Made by a program: the position numbers and the translations under genes
Shown: positions 40,701-49,273 of the stretch, one piece after another
Layout: each line of letters opens with the position of its first letter
Numbering within the stretch: the stretch's first letter is position 1
The notes under the pieces: model-generated
The model's database searches: none
Seen by the model: the letters and a program-made list of their open reading frames with translations, nothing else
Told to the model about the DNA's origin: nothing
Assembly: GCA_018713145.1 (NCBI GenBank)
Contig: DVFP01000019.1
Span: 181,857 to 245,856 of the forward strand
Length of the DNA: 64,000 nucleotides
Direction of reading: 5' to 3'
DNA from: Candidatus Scybalocola faecavium
GTDB lineage: Bacteria > Bacillota > Clostridia > Lachnospirales > Lachnospiraceae

Positions 40701-40962
40701 CAGTTACCACAAACCTGGGGACAAAATCCTCCGGAGCAATCCCATCCCGGATCCTGTACTCTTTTTTTAAAACATAAAGTCCATCCTCCGCCGGTTCCAG
40801 CTTTTCCTCCAGCTCCTTCCGCCAGGCAGGATGGGTAAAATCCCCTGTTCCTACGATATGGATTCCTTTCCTCCGGGCCCACAGCTCCAAGTGCTCCGGG
40901 GTTCCATCCTTGCTTGTAGCCCGGGAATATCTGGAATGAATATGCAGATCCCCTATATACAT
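37717..40962 (-). CDS. PHP phosphoesterase / Zn-ribbon / UvrD-like helicase fusion
   Basis: N-terminal DLHIHSRYSRAT and ISNSDAHS (PHP); CHVCLSPEEAEKYQGKCPVCGKKL (Zn ribbon); Walker A VVAGPGTGKTKTLISRLAY, LVDEFQDINPVQY, TLHGSKGLEFPVV. Confidence 0.95.
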   Translation of the reverse strand: MYIGDLHIHSRYSRATSKDGTPEHLELWARRKGIHIVGTGDFTHPAWRKELEEKLEPAEDGLYVLKKEYRIRDGIAPEDFVPRFVVTGEISSIYKKMDKVRKVHSLILLPGLEAAETISKKLEAIGNIHSDGRPILGLDCRDLAEILLTLCPDAMYVPAHIWTPHFSMFGAFSGFNTVEECFEDMAPHIHAVETGLSSDPPMNWRVSALDQYQLISNSDAHSPAKLGREATLFQSELSYEGLYRAIQTGEGLYGTIEFFPEEGKYHFDGHRKCHVCLSPEEAEKYQGKCPVCGKKLTVGVSHRIAQLCDRPEGSTGENARPFESLMPLPEVIGAAVGRASTSVNVVRKYEEMIRTLGPEFEILRNVPEEDIRRSFGGTIASGIGRLRRGEVTRIPGFDGEYGKIQLFSREELNNVDGQISFFDVFDAPEAALEHSGETLKDHSTGEKSAALAGAAAASENMPAVSPDLGAAALLSKGGDLSAGTAQFPSGSSGLFEGLNSGQQEAVTCLDRCVAVVAGPGTGKTKTLISRLAYMLNVRRIRPGHITAVTFTNKAAGELKERLTKDPAVKNSARRIHVGTFHALCLELLKKQGQPFTLADSCETMELAAEIIREYGLKLTPGQFLQQISLSKSGEEISSLLSDPVAAYNTRLHQMGALDFDDLILRVLAMEDQKWPQFDYLLVDEFQDINPVQYKLIRHWNRHGKELFVIGDADQSIYGFRGSDHTCFDRLSQDFPERRLLRLTQNYRCTPQILESALSVIRNNPGPERILKACCQPGEPVQAVHSKSERSMAIYIAHEINRYIGGIDMLDAQEKAWQDGAGRTRSFSDIAVLYRTHRQARLLEECLQSEGIPYVVAGRDDFLNEKNVRGSLAFFDWMLHPENEIAARTCLKLLWDYEDNDLSREILEKYRTQFEPVFKKKPDKFMEAWIKVMDLSRDEGMEKLSHMTGFYKNMETFMDAIHLGIESDLARCGGKNYNADAVTLMTLHGSKGLEFPVVMIYGLEKGMLPYESEKHPSDVEEERRLLFVGITRAKEELVLTWTKEPSIFLSELPENVLRQESGGSRKNSGAMQMSLFDLMQEG

Positions 40963-41365
40963 AAACTTTCTCTCCTGTTCTTTTGTAATTTAAAGTATAA
41001 CGCGCAAAACACTTTTGGCGCTTTTAGTTGAGACCAAATTAAAATCTGACCGCTTGACACCACAGATCACTCTGTGCTATCGCACCCTGGTATCTCATAA
41101 CATTTTACACCTTTTTCCCGGTTTTGTTTAGTCTGGCATTTCGTTTATTTTCAAAATTTCCAAACTCTGACCTGCACAGTAAATGCGCTGACCTGGCTGA
41201 ATAGTTCCAGATATTTGTCACTTATTTTTCTTTCAGGACAACGCAGCGCCTTGACTTTCCCTCCGGGGTGTTTCATACTGGAATCGTATGGATTCACAAA
41301 CCCGGGCCGAAATAAATGCCCACACTAAAAGCAAATATGCCCAAACCTTAAAGGAGGAACAATTT

Positions 41366-42136
41366 ATGACACATCCGGATATACAGACGCTGATCCGCCT
41401 GGTCCATGAGACCCGGCCGTTGATCACAGAAACAGAAAACGCAAAGAATATTACAGTCAAAGGCTATGCCGATTTTGTCACCAAGGTAGATACAAGTGTT
41501 CAGGATTTTTTAAGAAAAAAGCTGTTTGACCTTGCCCCCCAGGTACAGTTTATGGGGGAAGAAGAGCATATGGATCATATAGACACAACAAAGCCGTCAT
41601 GGATCCTGGATCCTATTGACGGCACGACAAATCTTATTTTTGATTATCACCACAGTGCAGTTTCCCTGGCCTATTACGACGGAAGCCGCATCCATATGGG
41701 TATTGTCTACAACCCATTTTCCCGGGAAACCTTTTATGCTGTACGAGGCGAAGGCGCCTGGCTTGACGGCCGCCCCATTCATGTAACCGACCATGAGCAC
41801 TTAGATCAAAGTCTGATCTCCATCGGCACCTCCCCTTATGACCGGGAACTGGCCAAGGATAATTTTAGGATTTTTCTAAATGTTTTTGAAAAAAGCCTGG
41901 ACATCCGCCGTAGCGGATCTGCCGCCCTGGATCTGTCCTATGTGGCCTGCGGACGTCTGGACGGATTTTTAGAAAAGAATCTAAAACCCTGGGACTTTGC
42001 CGCAGGATCAGTGATTCTTGAAGAGGCCGGCGGACAGATCACCGATTATGAAGGAAAACCTCTGGACTTTTGCAAAAACCAGAATATTGTATCTTCCAAC
42101 AGTTCCATCCACGCCAGCCTCCTTCAGTGCATTTAG
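41366..42136 (+). CDS. Inositol monophosphatase family protein
   Basis: GEEEHMD, WILDPIDGTTNLIFDYH, WDFAAGSVILEEAGG; start with AAAGGAGGA RBS. Confidence 0.93.
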   Translation: MTHPDIQTLIRLVHETRPLITETENAKNITVKGYADFVTKVDTSVQDFLRKKLFDLAPQVQFMGEEEHMDHIDTTKPSWILDPIDGTTNLIFDYHHSAVSLAYYDGSRIHMGIVYNPFSRETFYAVRGEGAWLDGRPIHVTDHEHLDQSLISIGTSPYDRELAKDNFRIFLNVFEKSLDIRRSGSAALDLSYVACGRLDGFLEKNLKPWDFAAGSVILEEAGGQITDYEGKPLDFCKNQNIVSSNSSIHASLLQCI

Positions 42137-43059
42137 AAAAACAACGCCTCTGATAAATACCGGTCCCCATTATCCGGAAGGATGACTACGATATTTTTCC
42201 CGGCATTTTCCTGACGGCCTGCCAAAGTCATGGCTGCCCAAAGGGCAGCCCCGGCAGAAATTCCTGCAAGAAGTCCCTCGGTATGGGCGATCTCCTTTGC
42301 CACAGCATAGGCATCATCATCAGATACAGCCAGGATCTCATCACAAACATCCCGGTCCAGGCACTCCGGCACAAAACCTGCGCCAATCCCCTGAAGCTTA
42401 TGGGGACCGCCATGCCCCTTGGTCAATACCGGTGATCCGGCAGGCTCCACACCGACCACCTGGATCTTCGGATCCTGTGCCTTTAAATAAGCGCCGGTAC
42501 CGGTAATAGTACCGCCAGTACCGATGCCGGCTACTAAAATATCCACTTTTCCGTCCATATCCGCCCAGATTTCCGGGCCTGTAGTCCGCTCATGGATCTT
42601 CGGATTGGCCGGATTGGAAAACTGGCCGGGGATAAAGCTGTCCGGTATAGAGTCAGCCAGCTCCTGAGCCTTTTTTATGGCCCCGGCCATGCCCTGACTG
42701 CCATCACTTAAAATCACCTGAGCCCCGTAAGCCTTCATCATGTTCTGACGCTCCACGCTCATCGTATCCGGCATAACGATCATCAAAGGATACCCTTTGG
42801 CCGCTGCCACACTGGCCAGTCCGATCCCTGTATTTCCGCTGGTAGGTTCAATAATTACGCTGCCGGGTTTTAACAGCCCCCGTTCCTGAGCGTCACTAAT
42901 CATCGCCAGGGCAGTTCGGTCTTTAATGCTCCCCCCTGGGTTCATCCCTTCAACCTTTCCGATAATACGGGCCAAAAGGCCATGATTTTTCTCAAAATGA
43001 CAAAACTCCACCATGGGGGTTTTTCCGATCATATCTGCTACAGATGTATAAAATGCCAT
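42133..43059 (-). CDS. cysK: Cysteine synthase (O-acetylserine sulfhydrylase)
   Basis: MNPGGSIKDRTALAMI (PLP Lys), EPTSGNTGIGLA, GIGTGGTITGTGAYLK. Confidence 0.95.
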   Translation of the reverse strand: MAFYTSVADMIGKTPMVEFCHFEKNHGLLARIIGKVEGMNPGGSIKDRTALAMISDAQERGLLKPGSVIIEPTSGNTGIGLASVAAAKGYPLMIVMPDTMSVERQNMMKAYGAQVILSDGSQGMAGAIKKAQELADSIPDSFIPGQFSNPANPKIHERTTGPEIWADMDGKVDILVAGIGTGGTITGTGAYLKAQDPKIQVVGVEPAGSPVLTKGHGGPHKLQGIGAGFVPECLDRDVCDEILAVSDDDAYAVAKEIAHTEGLLAGISAGAALWAAMTLAGRQENAGKNIVVILPDNGDRYLSEALFF

Positions 43060-43229
43060 GAAACTGCCTCCTCACATTGTAAAAAGCGCAACAGTTTTTC
43101 CAACTGGATGGTTATCAAAAAGCAACTTCATCATAGCACAGTATTAAAAAATACGCAAGTCATCCGGCGTCAGCGTAACAGTCCCCCTTCCCCGGTCTGC
43201 TGCGGCAAATTTTATTTTCGTCCCGGCAT

Positions 43230-43390
43230 TTTCTCTGTGCAATACTGGTAAAATTCATCCATAGGAATATAGTATCCTACGGAACGGACACACCGGATCA
43301 TTGTTCCCCAGTCCATTTGCCTGCGGATATATTTAATATGGGTGGCTACATGTGAATGTTTATTGATGTGATTGTGTTTCTCATATAAAA
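43230..43390 (-). pseudogene. Fragment of an OmpR/PhoB-type winged-helix DNA-binding domain
   Basis: Minus-strand reading NKHSHVATHIKYIRRQMDWGTMIRCVRSVGYYI matches the recognition-helix and wing pattern (HI..LR.K....I.TVRGVGY); no upstream part. Confidence 0.5.
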
Positions 43391-43432
43391 TAAAAATAAA
43401 TTTTATAAATAAAACATAAATTGCATATAGTA

Positions 43433-43460
43433 TTGCATTTCCCACACAGCGTGCTATAAT
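43433..43460 (+). promoter_or_regulatory. Putative sigma-A promoter of folT
   Basis: TTGCAT, 16-nt spacer, TATAAT. Confidence 0.6.
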
Positions 43461-43469
43461 AGTCAAAAA

Positions 43470-43612
43470 GCAGAGTAGGATCCTGCGCGTTTACCTTTAG
43501 GGTATCCAGTGCCTGGCGAACGGGGAGTTGTCGCCGGGACGAACAGGAAGTCTTTTGCAAAAAATTTGAGCAAAAGCTTTCCGGCGGTGCCGGATCCGCA
43601 TCCCGTTGCTAC
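43470..43612 (+). ncRNA. THF (folate) riboswitch, folT type
   Basis: GAGTAGG..GCGTTTA, GGGGAGTTGTCGCCGGGACGAAC, CGGTGCCGGATCCGCATCCCG conserved blocks immediately upstream of folT. Confidence 0.8.
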
Positions 43613-43683
43613 ATAACCAGATGGAATAAGTCCGTTTTATTACCTCTTTTTATGTATACTCGCAAGAAAAAGGAGGTTTTTTT

Positions 43684-44259
43684 ATGACCAAAACTGTACA
43701 AAAGATTACTATTTTGGGCATGTTGGTTGCCGCTCAGGTGATTGCAGGGCGGTTTATTTCCATTTCCCTGCCTATTGTCACCATCGGCTTTGTCTTTCTG
43801 CCTGTGGCTGTTACAGGCATCCTTTTCGGTCCCCTTTGGGGCGGGATCGCAGCATTTCTCGGCGATCTTATTACAGCCCTGCTTGGTCCTTACGGATACT
43901 TTCTGCCCATGGGCCTGTCTGCATTTTTAACCGGGGCCATCTATGGTATTTTCCTTCACCGAAAACCGGCCGGCATCTGGCGGATCCTTGCGTGTGTACT
44001 CACGGAAAGTATCCTGATCAGTGTATTTTTACAAACATTCTGGCTGACCCTTCTCACCGGAAAAGCTTATCTTGTGCTGCTCCCCGCAAGAATCATCCAA
44101 AACCTTATTACTATTCCTGTCAGCGTCATCTGCATACGGCTTGTGGCTTACCGTGTGGTCCGTTTTATGCCCAAGGACTTCCGAATCCCTCTGCCTGAAA
44201 AAAACGATTCTTTCCAGGCTTTGTTCCACCGGCTTAAAGCCACCAGGAAAAACCGTTAG
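43684..44259 (+). CDS. folT: Folate ECF transporter substrate-specific component
   Basis: ECF S-component-like TM pattern (FLPVAVTGILFGPLWGGIAAFLGDLI, GPYGYFLPMGLSAFLTGAIYGIFL) downstream of a THF-riboswitch-like leader. Confidence 0.88.
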   Translation: MTKTVQKITILGMLVAAQVIAGRFISISLPIVTIGFVFLPVAVTGILFGPLWGGIAAFLGDLITALLGPYGYFLPMGLSAFLTGAIYGIFLHRKPAGIWRILACVLTESILISVFLQTFWLTLLTGKAYLVLLPARIIQNLITIPVSVICIRLVAYRVVRFMPKDFRIPLPEKNDSFQALFHRLKATRKNR

Positions 44260-44274
44260 AAAGGCGGCAGACCG

Positions 44275-45486
44275 ATGGCATTAGAAGATTTTCGCCGGGC
44301 ATTTGCCCAAACCACACAAAAAGGCATCTTTTTTGACAATGCTTCCATGGGGCCGGTCATACCGGATGTTACCCGGGCCATGACCCACTGTATGGAACTG
44401 CGCCAGTCCATGCCTATGAAATACTATAAATATGCCCAGGAGCTTTTTCCCGCCTGCCGGACACGGCTGGCTGCTATCATCGGCGCCGAGCCTCAGGACA
44501 TTGCTTTTACGGAAAATGTAGCCTACGGCATTAACTGTGCCGCCGGAGCCATTCCATTCCAGCCTGGGGATAATATGATCCTATGCGACCGGGAATTTGC
44601 TTCAAACGTTTACCCATGGATGCTTTTAGAACGGACCAAAGGCGTTCAGGTACGGATGGTTCCTTCAGGGCTGCCCCGGGACCAGGAAGCAGGGGCGCCC
44701 GGTCCCGGAGTACCGGGCAGCGGCGGCCTTACCCTTGCTCTTTTAGAACAATATGCCGATGAACATACCCGGGCTGTGGCCCTAAGCAGCGTGGAATTTT
44801 CCGACGGCTATGCCGCTGATCTTCAAGCTATTGGCCAATGGTGCCATGAACGTGGGATTTTCCTTGTTGTGGATGGGGCCCAATCTTTAGGGGTTATGCC
44901 AATGGATGTAAAAAAATATCACATTGACTTTCTCGCCGGCCTGTCCTCAAAATGGCTCCTTGGACCATTTTCCACAGGATTTTTATATGTGCGCCGGGAA
45001 CGGATCTCTCAGCTCATCCCGCCTTTTGCAGGGGCAGACAGTGTGAAAGGGGATGTAGATTCCCTAAGCTACAGACTGGATTTTAAAGAGGATGCTTCCC
45101 GTTTTGAAACCGGGCTGCCTAATGCTCCCGGCATTGCCGGATTAAATGCATCCCTAAAATTTATGGAAGAGATCGGGCCGGAAAAAATTTATCAGGAAGC
45201 CTGGAAGGTCAGCAAAACCCTGATCCAGGTATTGAAAGATTTAAACTTTCACCTGGCGCCCTGCGCCATGTCAGAAAAGACCCGGTCGCCGATCGTCTCT
45301 TTTTACGCGGGAAATGACCCGATCCAGTATAATCAGGCCACCAGTGATCTTTACCGGTATCTTCGTGAAATGAACGTGGCCTGCTCACTGCGGTGCGGCT
45401 ATATCCGCATGGGCATCCATGGCTATAATACAGAAGAAGAGGTTTATAAAACTGCCGAAATTTTAAAAAAAAGTCAGTGGATTTGA
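44275..45486 (+). CDS. Aminotransferase class V-fold PLP enzyme (NifS/Csd-like)
   Basis: FFDNASMGPV, FLVVDGAQSLGVMPMDVKKYHIDFLAGLSSKWLLGPFSTGFLYV (PLP Lys). Confidence 0.92.
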   Translation: MALEDFRRAFAQTTQKGIFFDNASMGPVIPDVTRAMTHCMELRQSMPMKYYKYAQELFPACRTRLAAIIGAEPQDIAFTENVAYGINCAAGAIPFQPGDNMILCDREFASNVYPWMLLERTKGVQVRMVPSGLPRDQEAGAPGPGVPGSGGLTLALLEQYADEHTRAVALSSVEFSDGYAADLQAIGQWCHERGIFLVVDGAQSLGVMPMDVKKYHIDFLAGLSSKWLLGPFSTGFLYVRRERISQLIPPFAGADSVKGDVDSLSYRLDFKEDASRFETGLPNAPGIAGLNASLKFMEEIGPEKIYQEAWKVSKTLIQVLKDLNFHLAPCAMSEKTRSPIVSFYAGNDPIQYNQATSDLYRYLREMNVACSLRCGYIRMGIHGYNTEEEVYKTAEILKKSQWI

Positions 45487-45508
45487 TCCTGAGCCGTATA
45501 GAAAGAAA

Positions 45509-45554
45509 ATAAAAATCCATACTTATCATTGAGGTGATAGGTATGGATTTTTAT
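45509..45554 (+). promoter_or_regulatory. 20-bp hairpin enclosing RBS and start codon of the downstream small ORF
   Basis: ATAAAAATCCATACTTATCA / TTGAGG / TGATAGGTATGGATTTTTAT, one G.U pair, no mismatches otherwise. Confidence 0.85.
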
Positions 45555-45728
45555 AATGATAATTATTTTATTCCTTTAGGCATGGCTATGGCCATGATGG
45601 ACGACGCCCTGGATTATGACAAGATCCGGAACATGACAGAAGCTCAAAGGGAAGATCTTTTATACCGGGCCAAAGACCAGGGGGATATGGAAAAGATCCA
45701 AATGATCTTATCCGACGAAAAATCGTAA
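45543..45728 (+). CDS. Small hypothetical protein
   Basis: 61-aa ORF MDFYNDNYFIPLGMAMAMMDDALDYDKIRNMTEAQREDLLYRAKDQGDMEKIQMILSDEKS with GAGGTGAT RBS. Confidence 0.65.
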   Translation: MDFYNDNYFIPLGMAMAMMDDALDYDKIRNMTEAQREDLLYRAKDQGDMEKIQMILSDEKS

Positions 45729-45740
45729 TCGTTCACCCGT

Positions 45741-45788
45741 TTTAAGCACATGCTGCTGTTCATGGCCAAGCCGCAGCATGTGCTTAAA
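45741..45788. terminator. 16-bp perfect inverted repeat between convergent genes
   Basis: TTTAAGCACATGCTGC ... GCAGCATGTGCTTAAA; no T-tract on either side. Confidence 0.5.
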
Positions 45789-45845
45789 CTATGTAATGTA
45801 CTGAAACTAAAAAACCGTTTCAGACTTTAAGATATAAAAAGCGTT

Positions 45846-47534
45846 TCAGGGAAGAAAAGCGATTTCCTTTAAGGTAATGTTTCCGGATTCCGCACAAATT
45901 TTTAAATGACCTGTAACGGCATCCTCCGGAATCTCAAAGGACAAAGCGCTGATAATATCCTTTTCTTCACTGTCCGCGATTCCCAGATACAGGCACTTTT
46001 CCTGAAAAGTTACGGAAATTCTTGCCTGATGGGCATTGCGGTAAAGGATCATAAAGCTGTTTCCTGCCTTACATTCCCGAAAAGTATAGGACACATTATC
46101 TCCGTCAGAAAGGGCCAGCTCATAGTGCTCCCAGTCCCCGGATAAATCCTGGGGGCCAATAATACCCAGCTTAGAAATGTATCCCGGTTCTCCAACAATA
46201 TGCGTCCCATCGCCCAGACGGCAGCCAAAGGCATTTCCCCAGGGCCAGCTTCCCTTAAATGCACATTTTCCCCCATCATCCACTGCGTCATAGGCCACTG
46301 CCGGCACCACACAGCCGGGGGTACGCATAATAAATGGAATCTCTCTGCTGCTTATATGACAATTTTCAAAGCGGATATTCTCCAAATATTCATCAAAGAT
46401 CTTCATTCCGTGGTCATAGGAGGGCCTTGCCCCTCCGTCCCTGGCATAGGCGATGACCATGGGCCATTCCTTTGGAAGATCATAGCTGGCAAACCACCGC
46501 TCTGAGTTTTCCCCGGCCGCAGTTTTATAACACCAAATATTAAAGCCAATATGGTGCTCCACAGCCAGCTCATACACAGCCGTCATCCATCGTCCGCTGC
46601 CGCCGCTCTCGCCAAGCCATACGGGAATGTCCAGCTCTGCTCTTTTCGATAATGCCTCCGCAAACATGGCCATATCCGGCATGGCCCCGTAATTATGGAT
46701 GGAAATGCCCCAGTTATGGCACCAAGGATCAAAGTCCTGATCAAAAATATCCAGTCTGGACGAAAAAATATGTCCGTTAAGGAGCAGCAAATGATTTTTA
46801 TCAAAACGGCGCATACGCTCCACCAGCTCAAGATAAAAGCTTCGGAGACGGTCTGTATATTCCTCCCACAGCGGCCCGGATAAAGGCTCATTGATCAGAT
46901 CATAGGCACCCACGATAGTGCGGCGGCTGTACCTGCGGGCCAGTTCTTCGCATAAAATCATCGTCCGCTCCCAGCTTTCCTCATCGTAAAAAAGATGGGG
47001 CATCCCGTCCACACCGTCATCACAAGGCAAGGCAGACTGGCCGCCCACTGCCCCGTGAAGATCCAAAACCGCATAGAGATGGTACTTTTCACACCAATCC
47101 AGCACCTGATCCAACACGTTAAAGGTATCCTCATTAAAAGTAATTCCCGGCTCCTCATAAAGCAGTGTCCGGGCAGACAGGGGCAGGCGCACCGAGTTAA
47201 AGCCCCATTGGTCCATCTGAGCCAGATCTCCTTCTCCCAGGTGATTGGCAAACCATTGTGGCCAAAATGCTTCCCCGTACTTTGTGCCGCACAGCTCCCG
47301 GATCAGCCAGTCAAAAGTCCGTCCCCGGTCCATACGTCCGGCAGGGATATTTTTCTTTTCTTCAGGGACCTTAAAATCGGAAAATGCCCCGATCATAAAT
47401 CCTTCCGGATTATTCCAGTTTCCTGCACCCAGTCCCCGAAGGATCACTTCATCTCCATCCTCATTGACCATGACCGGTCCTTTAGCTTTTAAAAATCCCT
47501 TAACACGGGACAAATCAAATACTTCTGTTTTCAT
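45846..47534 (-). CDS. Glycoside hydrolase family 5 (cellulase-like), cytoplasmic
   Basis: YDLINEPLSG acid/base Glu, VWLGESGGSG nucleophile Glu; start at MKTEVFD with AAAGGAG RBS. Confidence 0.9.
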   Translation of the reverse strand: MKTEVFDLSRVKGFLKAKGPVMVNEDGDEVILRGLGAGNWNNPEGFMIGAFSDFKVPEEKKNIPAGRMDRGRTFDWLIRELCGTKYGEAFWPQWFANHLGEGDLAQMDQWGFNSVRLPLSARTLLYEEPGITFNEDTFNVLDQVLDWCEKYHLYAVLDLHGAVGGQSALPCDDGVDGMPHLFYDEESWERTMILCEELARRYSRRTIVGAYDLINEPLSGPLWEEYTDRLRSFYLELVERMRRFDKNHLLLLNGHIFSSRLDIFDQDFDPWCHNWGISIHNYGAMPDMAMFAEALSKRAELDIPVWLGESGGSGRWMTAVYELAVEHHIGFNIWCYKTAAGENSERWFASYDLPKEWPMVIAYARDGGARPSYDHGMKIFDEYLENIRFENCHISSREIPFIMRTPGCVVPAVAYDAVDDGGKCAFKGSWPWGNAFGCRLGDGTHIVGEPGYISKLGIIGPQDLSGDWEHYELALSDGDNVSYTFRECKAGNSFMILYRNAHQARISVTFQEKCLYLGIADSEEKDIISALSFEIPEDAVTGHLKICAESGNITLKEIAFLP

Positions 47535-47582
47535 ATCCTTCTCCTTTAATATGTATCTATTTCTGATCTTTAGTGTATCATA

Positions 47583-47630
47583 GAAAAAAAAGTACCGGAA
47601 ACTCTGATTTTCAGAAGCTTCCGGTACTTT
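47583..47630 (-). terminator. Terminator of tRNA-Pro(GGG)
   Basis: Minus strand AAAGTACCGGAA...TTCCGGTACTTTTTTTT. Confidence 0.8.
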
Positions 47631-47647
47631 CGCGATTAAAGAAATCA

Positions 47648-47721
47648 TCGGAGTGACAAGATTCGAACTTGCGACCTCTTGAACCCCATTCAAGCGCACT
47701 ACCAAACTGTGCTACACCCCG
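47648..47721 (-). tRNA. tRNA-Pro(GGG)
   Basis: Cloverleaf; anticodon stem-loop CTTGA-ATGGGGT-TCAAG; acceptor CGGGGTG/CACTCCG. Confidence 0.95.
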
Positions 47722-47783
47722 GCGACCTATTTATAATATCAAAAGGTGAGGGGCTTGTCAAGGGGGAAAATCGTATTTTTCTT

Positions 47784-49160
47784 TTACACATCCGCCTGCA
47801 TCCGGCCAATGATCCGCATTTCCAGAGAAATCATGATCACTGTAGTAATAAACGCCATGGTGTCTGCAATAGGTCCCGCATACATAACCCCGTCAATTCC
47901 CATAAACAGCGGCAGGATCAGGATCAAAGGGATCAGGAAAAACACCTGGCGGGTCAAGGACAGGATCATTCCCTTTAAAGGCTTCCCAATGGCTGAGAAA
48001 AAGTTTGAAGAAATCAGCTGTACCCCATTAGCAATGACCATAAACAGAAAAATCCGCATAAATTTTACCGAAAATTCAAAATATGTCTCATCACCAGTAC
48101 CAAAGACGGATATAATCTGCCTTGGAAAAAACTGGAACAGGATAAAGCCCACTGCGGAAACAATAAGATTACATGCAATAGCCAGCTTGTATGTAGACTT
48201 TACCCGGTCATATTGCTTTGCTCCGTAATTAAAACCGACAATAGGCTGCGAGCCCTGGGAAATACCAATGATCACTGCTAAAAGGATGGCATTGGTCTTC
48301 ATAACAATACCGCAGGCGGCCAGAGGAATCTCCTGTCCGTAAGGGGAAAGGGCGCCATAGTGAGTGAGGGAATTATTCATAACGATCTGCACCACAGTAA
48401 GTGCAAGCTGATTTAAACTGTTGCTCATGCCAAGAGACGCCGTAGTCAGGCAAAGACGGGGATCCAAACGAAAATGCTCCCGTTTTAATTCTATGGATTT
48501 AAATTTTTTCAAATAGCGCAGGGCAAACAGGAAGGAAAAAAACTGTCCGATCACAGTTGCCCATGCAGCTCCTGCAACACCAAGATGGAACACAAAAATA
48601 AATACAGGATCCAGAATGGTATTAATAATAGCGCCAATAAGCATACAGGTCATAGAATATTTGGGGCTTCCGTCTGCCCGGGCCAGATTGCTCATAGCAT
48701 TGGTCACGATCAGCAGTGGCATACCAATGGCTGTGATCCGGGTATAGCTTTCCGCATAGGGAAATACATCCGGGGTGGAGCCGAAAGCGGTAAGCATGGG
48801 CACAAGAAAAATTTCAATTAAAACCGCGTAAATAATACCAAAAACAAACATCATGCACACGGCATTTCCCGTAACTTTTGCCGCCTTTTCCTTATCTCCC
48901 GCACCTAAGGAAAGGGAAAAATTGGATGCGCTGCCGATACCGATCAAAAGGGCAATGGCCAGACAAATCGTTGTCAGGGGGTAGGATACATTAGTCGCCG
49001 CATTTCCCAAATACCCTACGCCCTGGCCGATAAAGATCTGATCCACAATGTTATACAGGGAACTGACCAGCATGGCAATAATACTTGGTATGGCAAAGCC
49101 CCGCAAAAGCTTGGGGATTTTTTCATATCCCAGGGGATTTTTGGTCATCCTTTGTTCCAT
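47784..49160 (-). CDS. MATE family efflux transporter
   Basis: 12-TM-like protein with MATE-like IPSIIAMLVSSLYNIVDQIFIGQGVG and GISQGSQPIVGFNYGAKQY. Confidence 0.95.
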   Translation of the reverse strand: MEQRMTKNPLGYEKIPKLLRGFAIPSIIAMLVSSLYNIVDQIFIGQGVGYLGNAATNVSYPLTTICLAIALLIGIGSASNFSLSLGAGDKEKAAKVTGNAVCMMFVFGIIYAVLIEIFLVPMLTAFGSTPDVFPYAESYTRITAIGMPLLIVTNAMSNLARADGSPKYSMTCMLIGAIINTILDPVFIFVFHLGVAGAAWATVIGQFFSFLFALRYLKKFKSIELKREHFRLDPRLCLTTASLGMSNSLNQLALTVVQIVMNNSLTHYGALSPYGQEIPLAACGIVMKTNAILLAVIIGISQGSQPIVGFNYGAKQYDRVKSTYKLAIACNLIVSAVGFILFQFFPRQIISVFGTGDETYFEFSVKFMRIFLFMVIANGVQLISSNFFSAIGKPLKGMILSLTRQVFFLIPLILILPLFMGIDGVMYAGPIADTMAFITTVIMISLEMRIIGRMQADV

Positions 49161-49273
49161 AAATTTTCTCTCCTCTATTTCTTCGTTTTTAAATCATTTA
49201 CTTATAAAGTATATCAATATCTTCCCCTGGGTGCAAGTAGTTCCATTGTAACAATCTCATCCAAACGGTTGCG

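Noticed and set aside
40980-41365. Possible promoter (TTGACA near 41050) and long leader before the inositol monophosphatase-like gene
   Set aside because: No convincing -10 and no recognised riboswitch fold.
42130-42139. 4-bp tail-to-tail overlap of the inositol monophosphatase-like gene and cysK
   Set aside because: Compact convergent stops are common; no extra signal visible.
45846-47705. GH5 ORF extended upstream through tRNA-Pro (MVVRLNGVQEVASSNLVTP...)
   Set aside because: The extension is translation across the tRNA gene; a proper RBS and start exist at 47534.
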